This document shows, piece by piece, positions 27,043 to 34,851 of a stretch of DNA of 64,000 bases. The position numbers and the translations under genes are program-made. A model generated the notes under the pieces. It did no database searches. It was given only the letters and a program-made list of their open reading frames with translations, and was not told the origin of the DNA. Every line of letters begins with the position of its first letter. Positions within the stretch are counted from its first letter, which is position 1. The stretch is from Maritalea porphyrae (GTDB lineage: Bacteria; Pseudomonadota; Alphaproteobacteria; Rhizobiales; Devosiaceae): the NCBI RefSeq assembly GCF_027213965.1, contig NZ_JAPWGX010000001.1, positions 682,001 to 746,000 of the forward strand. Reading direction: 5' to 3'.

Positions 27043-28182
27043 TTACTTGATGCGCCACGTGAATATGCGGGTCATGGCGTAATTGAACACCATGCTGATC
27101 AAGATGCCGGCAATTGCGGCCACGTAAAAGAGCGAGTTCTTTTCAAAGATAAAAGCGGCAACCGATACGTTGGCAATCGCGGGGATTGCGCACACGGCAT
27201 AAAAGCTTAAAAGCCCGCGCCAATATTTTGGGCCGCGTAGCTGCTGATTTGCGTAGGTGAGTATATTGTTGAGGTGGAAATTGGATGTCATCGCCACCAA
27301 GGTGGCAAACAATTGAGCGTTGGTAAAGTTGAACCCAAACAGGCTGCTGGCGAGCGTTAGTGCCACCAAATGTACCACCACGCCAAATGCACCAACTAGC
27401 GCGAAGAGCAAAAAGCTCACCGGCAATAGCCCGCCGGTCATTTTTGATAAGGCAAGACCAAAAAACTGGACCGCAACAAGCGGGCTCATTTTGCTTTCAC
27501 CGTCATGTCGCGCGCGGAACTTAAAGCCGACTTCACCAATATCTAATGGCGATCCCATATTGCGGGCGGTGGCGATAATATCGAGGAGGATCTTAAAGCC
27601 TTCGCTCGAGAGTTTTGGTGCCACATGCTCGAACCGTTCACGCTTCAGCATGAAAAACCCGGTCATTGGGTCGGTGATTTTTGTGCCCGTTACCAAATTG
27701 GCGATCCAATTGGCCACGTTTGATCCCACTTCGCGGAATTTGGTCAAACCCTCTTCAGCGGTTTGCCCACCATAGAAGCGAGAGGCCAACACCAGGTCTT
27801 TGCCGCCAGTAACCATTTCAAACATTTGAGGCAGCACCGTTTCGTCGTGCTGCAAATCTGCGTCCATCACCGCAACTATAGGCGCATTGCTTGAAGCCAT
27901 GCCTTCAACGCAGGCTGAAGATAGGCCGCGCCGCCCGATCCGCTTGATGCAATGCACATAGGATTTGGACTTACCCAATTCTTTTACGACATCCGCGGTG
28001 CCGTCTGGGCTATTGTCATCAACAAAGGTGATCTCCCATTGGATATCGGCCAAAACACCCTCGAGCTTTTCCACCAACAAAGCGACATTTCCCGCTTCAT
28101 TAAAGGTTGGGACCACAAGCGAAAGCTGTGGCTCAATTTTTGTGTTTGCGGATTGGCTTTGCGTTTCGCTGGTGCGATCCAT
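27043..28182 (-). CDS. Polyprenyl-phosphate sugar synthase: GT2 domain fused to GtrA-like membrane domain
   Basis: A 379-residue protein. Residues about 20-240 are a GT2 (DPM1-like) domain with LSLVVPTFNEAGN, FVDDNSPDGT (first DxD-like site), VMDADLQHDE (second) and a TDPMTGFFML segment. Residues about 245-375 hold four membrane helices like the GtrA/DPMS-associated family. It likely transfers a sugar from a nucleotide donor to polyprenyl phosphate and presents it to the GT39 enzyme encoded directly downstream. The ATG at 28182 is preferred because of the family N-terminus; 20 additional codons are open upstream. Confidence 0.9.
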   Translation of the reverse strand: MDRTSETQSQSANTKIEPQLSLVVPTFNEAGNVALLVEKLEGVLADIQWEITFVDDNSPDGTADVVKELGKSKSYVHCIKRIGRRGLSSACVEGMASSNAPIVAVMDADLQHDETVLPQMFEMVTGGKDLVLASRFYGGQTAEEGLTKFREVGSNVANWIANLVTGTKITDPMTGFFMLKRERFEHVAPKLSSEGFKILLDIIATARNMGSPLDIGEVGFKFRARHDGESKMSPLVAVQFFGLALSKMTGGLLPVSFLLFALVGAFGVVVHLVALTLASSLFGFNFTNAQLFATLVAMTSNFHLNNILTYANQQLRGPKYWRGLLSFYAVCAIPAIANVSVAAFIFEKNSLFYVAAIAGILISMVFNYAMTRIFTWRIK

Positions 28183-28399
28183 CAGGTCACTCTTGGTCAA
28201 TATACGGCGGTTTTGGGGAAACAGTCCCCATTTATCGCGCAAAGGCTTAACCGGGTGCGCTCAAAAAGGCAATTGCTGAGCAAACTAAACCACGCTTGCA
28301 CGAAAGATATCCTCGGGCAAAGTGCTTTCTTGGCACTGCTGAGCGCGGGTTTTGCAAGGGTTCTTTAAAAATCCGACTAAAAAGTTTGTTTGCTTATCC
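28183..28399. other. Divergent intergenic region upstream of groES, no gene recognised
   Basis: Between the divergent GT2 and groES genes. No coding frame is convincing. It ends at the groE promoter. A small inverted repeat (AGTGC ... GCACT) lies around 28320-28340. Confidence 0.5.
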
Positions 28400-28428
28400 T
28401 TGACTCTGTGCGGGGGGCTTACTATTTG
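28400..28428 (+). promoter_or_regulatory. Predicted groESL promoter
   Basis: TTGACT at 28400-28405 and TATTTG at 28423-28428 with a 17-base spacer. The CIRCE operator begins 14 bases further on, placing it near the expected transcription start. The CTTGAC box also fits alphaproteobacterial heat-shock (RpoH-type) -35 elements. Confidence 0.65.
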
Positions 28429-28442
28429 TGTGACGCTGGTTG

Positions 28443-28469
28443 TTAGCACTCACCAACCAAGAGTGCTAA
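28443..28469 (+). promoter_or_regulatory. CIRCE operator (HrcA binding site)
   Basis: A perfect inverted repeat, TTAGCACTC at 28443-28451 and GAGTGCTAA at 28461-28469 with a 9-base spacer, exactly the CIRCE consensus. HrcA bound here represses groESL without heat stress. It lies 46 bases before the groES start. hrcA itself is not in the window. Confidence 0.97.
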
Positions 28470-28515
28470 CGACCTTTGATTTTGACTTAACAGATAACAA
28501 TTTGAAGGAACGAGC

Positions 28516-28806
28516 ATGAGCTTCCGTCCACTTCACGACCGAGTAGTCGTACGTCGTGTCGATTCTGAAGAAAAAACTTCAGGCGGCATCATTATTCCAG
28601 ACACAGCTAAAGAAAAACCTTCTGAAGGCGTTATCGTTTCTGTTGGCCCAGGCGCCCGCGACGAAGATGGCAAGCACATCACGCCAGACGTTAAAGCCAA
28701 CGACCGTGTGCTTTTCGGCAAATGGTCTGGCACAGAAGTTAAGATCGACGGTGAAGACCTGTTGATCATGAAAGAAAGCGACATCATGGGCGTGATTGAA
28801 GGCTAA
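28516..28806 (+). CDS. groES: Co-chaperonin GroES
   Basis: A 96-residue Hsp10 that caps the GroEL chamber. The family sequence is complete: [12 protein letters not shown] at the start, the mobile loop with [14 protein letters not shown] (about residues 23-36), and [11 protein letters not shown] forming the roof region. The ATG at 28516 follows GAAGGAACGAGC. groEL begins 52 bases downstream. The promoter and CIRCE operator upstream show heat-shock control by HrcA. Confidence 0.98.
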   Translation: MSFRPLHDRVVVRRVDSEEKTSGGIIIPDTAKEKPSEGVIVSVGPGARDEDGKHITPDVKANDRVLFGKWSGTEVKIDGEDLLIMKESDIMGVIEG

Positions 28807-28858
28807 TCCGAGCCTTTTCTAATCCCCCATTTTTCTACATCTCTAAGGAGCAAACTGA

Positions 28859-30505
<1,647 letters not shown>

Positions 30506-30534
30506 GCTCTGCACTCAAACGTTTTGTGAGATTA

Positions 30535-30562
30535 GGGCGGTCGCAAGACCGCCCTTTTTTTT
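30535..30562 (+). terminator. Rho-independent terminator of groESL
   Basis: Perfect 8-bp stem GGGCGGTC/GACCGCCC with a GCAA tetraloop, followed at once by eight T residues. It lies 29 bases after the groEL stop. Confidence 0.95.
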
Positions 30563-30614
30563 GTGGTTGAAGAACATATATTTCGTTGGTTGTTTCTACA
30601 TCCCGAGTATTTTA

Positions 30615-30741
30615 CGCGCCGCCGTTGGTCGCTACGCTCCCGACCCCGGCACCCCCGCCAATTGGTGCGTGTCACCAATTCTGAGCAAGTGAGGGACAGC
30701 ATCACGGGCGCGAAACCTGGAGGTTTCGGGCTGCGCCGCCC
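30615..30741. repeat. Dispersed GC-rich repeats: GCGCCGCCGTTGG element plus CGAAACC hairpin
   Basis: 30615-30695 begins CGCGCCGCCGTTGGTCGCT, includes CCCGACCCCGGCACCCCC and a small hairpin ATTGGTGcgtgtCACCAAT; it matches 34090-34175 and, in part, 61612-61739. 30704-30741 holds the hairpin CGAAACCT-gg-AGGTTTCG within a GGGC...GCCC frame and matches 33982-34018. Both units recur together at 34 kb in the opposite order. No coding frame is supported. Confidence 0.8.
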
Positions 30742-30778
30742 AAGCCATATTTGGGTGCAAATCCTCTCCCACTCCCCT

Positions 30779-30900
30779 TCGTCACCCTCGTGCTAGACAC
30801 GAGGGGCCATGGTGAGGCGACACAGTGGCTAAGCTGAACTGATTAAATTAAGAGAAATGCATCATGGATACTCGGGTCAAGCCCGAGCATGACGGGGGGG
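30779..30900. repeat. Composite inverted-repeat element (BIME-like), copy 1
   Basis: Left palindrome with CCTCGTGctagaCACGAGG followed by CCATGGTGAGG. A ~45-base spacer follows. The right palindrome is ATCATGGATACTCGGGTCAAGCCCGAGCATGACGG in type. The right part is an inverted relative of the left (shared CGTCA, CTCG, CGAG and TCCATGATG blocks). Copies 3 and 4 (31494-31616, 31735-31858) match across the spacer too. Confidence 0.85.
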
Positions 30901-31080
30901 TATAAAGCGCCGCAATCCGAGGTCCTAGTGTTCGTGGCTCCCGCCGACTAGTGCCTAAAACAAGTGCTGTCCGAGTAATCATCCATGCCCACAACTTTTC
31001 ACAATACTCTCGGCTCATTGACATCCCCCCCTTCCTCACCCACTTCGTCCCCCTATCCCTCTTCATCACGCTCTCTTCCT

Positions 31081-31112
31081 CGTCACCCTCGGGCTTGACC
31101 CGAGGGTCCATG
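31081..31112. repeat. Single palindromic half-element beside the GIY-YIG gene
   Basis: CGTCACCCTCGGGCTTGACC then CGAGGGTCCATG: one arm of the composite element without its partner. It ends 18 bases before the GIY-YIG start codon. Confidence 0.85.
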
Positions 31113-31130
31113 TGGCATCACAATTTGCAC

Positions 31131-31415
31131 ATGAGTGGTTGGGTTTACATCATGACAAACAAACCTCGCGGCACGCTGTATGTCGGCGTGACAAACAACT
31201 TGCCGCGTCGCGTTTGGGAACATCGCGAAGGCGTGGTCGATGGCTTCACCAAAAGCCACAGTCTAAAAATGCTCGTTTATATGGAAGAACACGCCACAAT
31301 GCCCCTCGCCATCCAGCGCGAGAAAAACATCAAGCACTGGCTCCGCAAGTGGAAAATCGATCTGATTGAGGGACGTAATCCCAAGTGGGATGATTTATTT
31401 GACCAACTCGCGTGA
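31131..31415 (+). CDS. GIY-YIG endonuclease domain protein (COG2827/UPF0213-like)
   Basis: A 94-residue protein consisting of one GIY-YIG nuclease domain. All expected positions are present: Tyr in WVYIMTN, TLYVGVTN (the YIG part), the catalytic Arg in PRRVWEHREG, and the metal-binding Glu in AIQREKNIKHW. WKIDLIEGRNPKWDDL near the end is typical of the small alphaproteobacterial members, whose function is unproven. The ATG at 31131 was chosen because it begins the conserved domain. The gene sits inside a cluster of palindromic repeats and has no other gene neighbour within 600 bases. Confidence 0.9.
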   Translation: MSGWVYIMTNKPRGTLYVGVTNNLPRRVWEHREGVVDGFTKSHSLKMLVYMEEHATMPLAIQREKNIKHWLRKWKIDLIEGRNPKWDDLFDQLA

Positions 31416-31493
31416 TCACCCACCCCCTTCGTCACTGTAGCGCCAACTCCACAGCCGCACTCACGCCCCTTTTCGTCACCCACGTACTCTCAT

Positions 31494-31616
31494 TCGTCAC
31501 ACTCGTGCTCGACACGAGTGTCCATCGTGAGGCAGCGGAACGGCAAAGCCGAACTGCTTACTATAGGCGAAATGCATCATGGATACTCGGGTCAAGCCCG
31601 AGCATGACGGGTGGGG
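31494..31616. repeat. Composite inverted-repeat element (BIME-like), copy 3
   Basis: Left palindrome ACTCGTGctcgaCACGAGT, spacer with CGGCAAAGCCGAACTGC, right palindrome CTCGGGTCAAGCCCGAG followed by CATGACGGG. The differences from the other copies in the stem (ACTCG/CGAGT against CCTCG/CGAGG) keep the base pairing, which points to selection on structure or to gene conversion. Confidence 0.85.
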
Positions 31617-31734
31617 AAATGACACGCAGCGAACCGTAGGCTAAGGTTTTCGTGACCAAGCCGACTTGCGCCCAACGCCAACTTATCTCGAGTGGCCTCC
31701 TATGCCCCCACCTTGTCACTGTCGCACCTTCTCT

Positions 31735-31858
31735 TCGTCACCCTCGTGCTCGACACGAGGGTCCATGATGAGGAGGCGAAACGACAAAACCGAACCGCTC
31801 AAACAAATCGGAAATGCATAATGGATGCTCGGGTCAAGCTCGAATATTTCGGGTGTAG
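31735..31858. repeat. Composite inverted-repeat element (BIME-like), copy 4
   Basis: Left palindrome CCCTCGTGctcgaCACGAGGG with CCATGATGAGG, spacer with GACAAAACCGAACCGC, and a decayed right palindrome (GCTCGGGTCAAGCTCGAATA). Same layout and length as copies 1 and 3. Confidence 0.82.
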
Positions 31859-31953
31859 AATAGTGAGTCCCGTTGCCCACAGACGCTGCATTCCTTATCC
31901 CCGCCAACTACTGCCATTGCAGATGTTTGCCGAGCTCCGGAAATCGCCCCTTG

Positions 31954-31999
31954 CGTCACCCTCGTGCTCGACACGAGGGTCCATGATGAGGCGACGAAA
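31954..31999. repeat. Composite inverted-repeat element, left half only (copy 5)
   Basis: Identical to the left palindrome of copy 4 (CCCTCGTGctcgaCACGAGGG, CCATGATGAGGCGACGAAAT). It stops a few bases before the stop codon of the deoxyribosyltransferase-like gene at 32006, and the right half is missing. Confidence 0.82.
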
Positions 32000-32005
32000 T
32001 GTGAT

Positions 32006-32884
32006 TTACTCATCAAAATCTTGTTCGGCTAAAACTCGCAACAAGTCGTCCGTGGTCTCTAAATGACCTAACAAACGAAACTCATCTTCAGATGACAAAG
32101 TATCATTTTTAAGCACAGCTTTTATGAGGTTTTGCGCTGCGAATACGTCTCCCTTTTTTAGCACTCTCAATTTTGTACCAACTAGTTGATCCATGAGCTT
32201 GCTGAGACGTTGCATATCTAGATATGGCTCAACCGAGAATTTCTGTTGTACTTTGTCTGGTGAATTTCGGTTGAAGAGCCTTCGAATCTGCCGCAACTCA
32301 TCCATAATAAAGCGCAGCTGAGCGTCTTCCTTTGCTCCGCCTTCGATATTTGGCACAGTTGCAGCTCCGCCGTTGATTGCAAGTAGCTTAACAATTGAGT
32401 TTACATTACGATTGTCACCAACCGCATCGAAGGTTTCTCTCAGGCTTTTTACCAGTTTCCCTTGTTCGTTCAACACCTCATGGTATTTCAGGTTGCGAGA
32501 ATACTCGACATACCGCAGAGGTGCTATATCGAAAATTGTTGACTGGCCTCGTTCTTTTATCAGCGTTACCGGTTTGTCAAAGGCTTGCCGTATGCCGAGC
32601 TCAAACATAACGTTGGGGTTCTTGGTCGTAAGGTCACAAACGGCCATGGGAGCTTCAACAATCCGTTGAATGATATCTAGTTGAATGAGGTTTGATTTGT
32701 TAACCTCACTCGCTAGGGTTGGCCGAAAGCCAGCGTCCTTGCAAGAAGGTTCAATCAGATCCTTGTAAACGTGATTAAAATGGCCCTGATCATACCCATC
32801 GCAGTCGCTAATTGGCATCATTACAAAGCACTCTGGTGTATCCTTGACGTCTATGCTGTCAGATTTATCAGTTTGTTTTGCCAA
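32006..32884 (-). CDS. Nucleoside 2-deoxyribosyltransferase/TIR-like protein of unknown function
   Basis: A 292-residue soluble protein. The N-terminal ~150 residues have a Rossmann-like pattern: CFVMMPISD, then VYKDLIEPSCKDAGFRP, IIQRIVEAPMAVCDLT, and NPNVMFELGIRQAF with KPVTLI. The D-L-T...N-P-N-V-x-x-E-L-G-x-x-x-A arrangement resembles nucleoside deoxyribosyltransferase-like and TIR-like nucleotide-processing domains, where such a Glu is catalytic. The rest (about 190-292) is mostly helical and Asp/Leu-rich, with no recognised domain. Codon use is more AT-rich than the surroundings. It lies 60 bases downstream of a coiled-coil zinc-ribbon gene on the same strand. Function is not established; a role in phage defence or NAD/nucleotide signalling is inference. 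Confidence 0.75.
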   Translation of the reverse strand: MAKQTDKSDSIDVKDTPECFVMMPISDCDGYDQGHFNHVYKDLIEPSCKDAGFRPTLASEVNKSNLIQLDIIQRIVEAPMAVCDLTTKNPNVMFELGIRQAFDKPVTLIKERGQSTIFDIAPLRYVEYSRNLKYHEVLNEQGKLVKSLRETFDAVGDNRNVNSIVKLLAINGGAATVPNIEGGAKEDAQLRFIMDELRQIRRLFNRNSPDKVQQKFSVEPYLDMQRLSKLMDQLVGTKLRVLKKGDVFAAQNLIKAVLKNDTLSSEDEFRLLGHLETTDDLLRVLAEQDFDE

Positions 32885-32944
32885 TTTTCTTCTCGATTTT
32901 ATAAGTTCGCATACGCGCTTGTAAGATTAATCGCTAATCCCAGA

Positions 32945-33358
32945 TCAGATCATGTTCATCGCTATAAATTTACTTTTGCAATTGCGGCAGCTGCAGTTCC
33001 CCCTTGGGCCATCATCACGATGAAGTTGAAAGAACCCGCTCTTTTTATCAATGCAATGTGGACAATATGGAAACTGACGCAGACCCTGTTCATTTGGGTT
33101 TGGATAAAAATTGTCGCCATATTTTCGCAGTTTGTCGATGTCCACGGCGAATTGTTTCAATCTATCTATTTCAACCTCTTGAGCTGCAAGAGTGTCAGCC
33201 AATTCAACCATTGCAATCTTCGTTTCGGCCAGATTGCCAATCAACTCAGCAATTTGCAGCTTGTACTGCGCTGCATCAAAATTCTTGTCGATATCTTTAA
33301 TGGTTTTAACTATGGTTAGAGATGTCGAGATTCCGCTTATTACTGCTGATACATCCAC
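32945..33358 (-). CDS. Small coiled-coil plus zinc-ribbon protein, unknown function
   Basis: A 137-residue protein. Residues 1-25 are mildly hydrophobic (VSAVISGISTSLTIVKTI), and about 25-75 form a heptad-rich helix (LIGNLAETKIAMVELADTLA). The C-terminus has two CxxC-type knuckles, CPHC (about 98-101) and CSCRNC (about 122-127), a likely zinc ribbon. The same helix-plus-ribbon plan occurs in small proteins of prophages and accessory islands. It is the first gene of the likely two-gene unit with the deoxyribosyltransferase-like gene. Base composition is AT-rich relative to the core genes, suggesting transfer. Confidence 0.7.
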   Translation of the reverse strand: MDVSAVISGISTSLTIVKTIKDIDKNFDAAQYKLQIAELIGNLAETKIAMVELADTLAAQEVEIDRLKQFAVDIDKLRKYGDNFYPNPNEQGLRQFPYCPHCIDKKSGFFQLHRDDGPRGNCSCRNCKSKFIAMNMI

Positions 33359-33523
33359 GATCTAATCTCACTTCCTGGTTATTATGTCGGGCAGTATGTC
33401 GCTGATGAAAAGTATAGTCCATCATCATTCAACGTAACGCAAACCGCAAGCACTTGCTAACGCAGCCCCCCAAAAAATATTATCCCCGCCCCCACAAACC
33501 CATGCCATCATCCCCGTGTCTTT

Positions 33524-33724
33524 CATTTAACCACGCAGCTTGCCGACGGGTGGGATGTGGTCGGGTTGGCATTCTGGCTTAGTCAGACCAACCTGTTGGA
33601 AGATGGTGATGGGTCGCAAGACGTTTGTGGCTTGGAGCCTTTAACATCGATTGTCCTGCCAGACACCGAAGGCAGCCATAAGCCATCAATGGGTCTGTTC
33701 CCATTTGCCCTAAAACGGGTGTGA
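33524..33724 (+). pseudogene. Possible gene remnant (open frame without a start)
   Basis: A 66-codon open frame ending in TGA at 33722-33724, with protein-like composition (TTQLADGWDVVGLAFWLSQT near its start), but no ATG and no ribosome site before it. The frame upstream of 33524 turns into low-complexity Pro/Thr-rich sequence. I do not recognise the product. It may be a relic of a truncated gene or chance. Confidence 0.25.
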
Positions 33725-33830
33725 TTTGGAGCGTTTAGTTTATGCGCTCGCAACAGCAGATCGCGATGCAGGTAAAGGGATAAAAGGGTTTAGCACCCGG
33801 GGGCAATTGGGTTAAAGGTTCACATCATTT

Positions 33831-33900
33831 CATGCGAGGTCGTTATGGTCTCATTTGAACAATTTCTAGCGCATAACCGAGCCCATAAAGACCTCGCATG
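33831..33900. repeat. Long imperfect inverted repeat (hairpin)
   Basis: 22-base arms with two mismatches. The left arm, 33831-33852, begins CATGCGAGGTC; the right arm, 33879-33900, ends GACCTCGCATG. The loop is 26 bases. No T-run follows, so it is not a standard terminator. Confidence 0.75.
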
Positions 33901-33981
33901 CTGCAATAGTTTTCGCTCGCGGTGCGTACCGCAAACCGCATGACGCGCTAAAACCGCGCTATGCGATTGGCTGCACCTGCT

Positions 33982-34175
33982 CGGGCGCGAAACCTAAAGG
34001 TTTCGGGCTGAGCCGCCCCAGAAATGGTTAGGTGCCTTAGCCATTCCTTCGCGCCGTCGGGCCTACCCCGGCACCCCCGGCTCTTTTTTCGCGCCGCCGT
34101 TGGTCGCTCCGCTCCCGACCCCGGCACCCCCGCCGATTGGTGCCCAACACCGATGCTGAGCAAGTGTGGGAAAAG
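33982..34175. repeat. Dispersed GC-rich repeats, second locus
   Basis: 33982-34018 matches 30704-30741 (CGAAACCT-aa-AGGTTTCG hairpin, then GCCGCCCC). 34050-34089 is a shorter CGCGCCGTCGGGCC unit. 34090-34175 matches 30615-30695, with the hairpin ATTGGTGcccaaCACCGAT keeping pairing by a G-U wobble and the following GCTGAGCAAGTG. Confidence 0.8.
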
Positions 34176-34308
34176 ACGGACGAAACAACTCGTTGTTGAG
34201 GACCCCGGCCAACTTTTTGGCCGCCCCGCCGGAGGTCCAACAGTTTTCATAGGCCGGTTTCAGGCCGTCATGAAAACTGTGTTGCGCACCGTGAGGCAGA
34301 GCGAGCCT

Positions 34309-34689
34309 TTATCGTTTCACCTTGAACGGGAACAAAAATAAAACCGTAATGAGCGTGGGGATTATGAAGCCGCGCAGATAGGACAAGAGGGAACGGCCCG
34401 CGGTGAAGTCCGCGTCAACAAAACCAAAATGCGCCCAATATTGGGTGAGAATAAGCGCCGTGATGCTGATCCACATGGCAACAAGGCCCATGCGTTTGGC
34501 CATTATCACAAGGGTTAGGCTGATGATGATGAGAAGAGATAGCAACGACTGGACATTGGTCAAGGCGGGATGGTCAAAAAGCGCGCCGCGTATATGTGTG
34601 TCGTAAAGCCCGACCACATGCAGCAAGATCAAAAAGCCTGCAATGGCGGTGATCAGAGCCCGCCTGACCATCATAAATCTGCCTTTCAT
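34309..34689 (-). CDS. Small integral membrane protein, unknown function
   Basis: A 126-residue protein with four predicted membrane helices: about residues 9-28 (LITAIAGFLILLHVVGLY), 45-63 (LLSLLIIISLTLVIM), 68-85 and 103-121 (FIIPTLITVLFLFPF). A basic C-terminus (KVKR) suggests it faces the cytoplasm. The ATG at 34689 has an AGGAG site eight bases upstream, which supports translation. I do not recognise the family. It lies downstream of the MCP gene on the same strand but beyond its terminator. Confidence 0.72.
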   Translation of the reverse strand: MKGRFMMVRRALITAIAGFLILLHVVGLYDTHIRGALFDHPALTNVQSLLSLLIIISLTLVIMAKRMGLVAMWISITALILTQYWAHFGFVDADFTAGRSLLSYLRGFIIPTLITVLFLFPFKVKR

Positions 34690-34796
34690 ATTGGCGGCTC
34701 CTGTTGGTTCGCCCTACAGATCGTGATGAACAGATAGGGCAAAATGCACGAAAATATGTTTTTGGGATATGGGGGCCGCACTCAGATTTTCAACAC

Positions 34797-34827
34797 CAAA
34801 AGAAAAGGCGGCCAAAAGACCGCCTTT
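34797..34827 (-). terminator. Rho-independent terminator after the MCP gene
   Basis: Read on the minus strand: AAAGGCGG-tcttttgg-CCGCCTTT followed by TCTTTT. It lies 24 bases after the stop of the globin-coupled chemoreceptor. Confidence 0.88.
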
Positions 34828-34851
34828 GAAAGATTTAAGAGTATGGCCCGT

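Larger units (their letters stand above)
33359..34308. other. Gene-poor accessory stretch
   Basis: About 950 bases without a supportable gene. It holds an open but start-less frame (33524-33724), a long imperfect hairpin (33831-33900), and a block of dispersed repeats (33982-34175) shared with 30.6 kb and 61.6 kb. It looks like decayed or intergenic accessory DNA. Confidence 0.6.

Noticed and set aside
30779-31999. Palindrome cluster as a CRISPR array
   Set aside because: Units are spaced irregularly, are palindromic, have related rather than unique spacers, and no cas genes are present.
33831-33900. The long inverted repeat as an integron attC site
   Set aside because: The core motifs GTTRRRY and RYYYAAC are not at the arm ends and no integrase gene is near.
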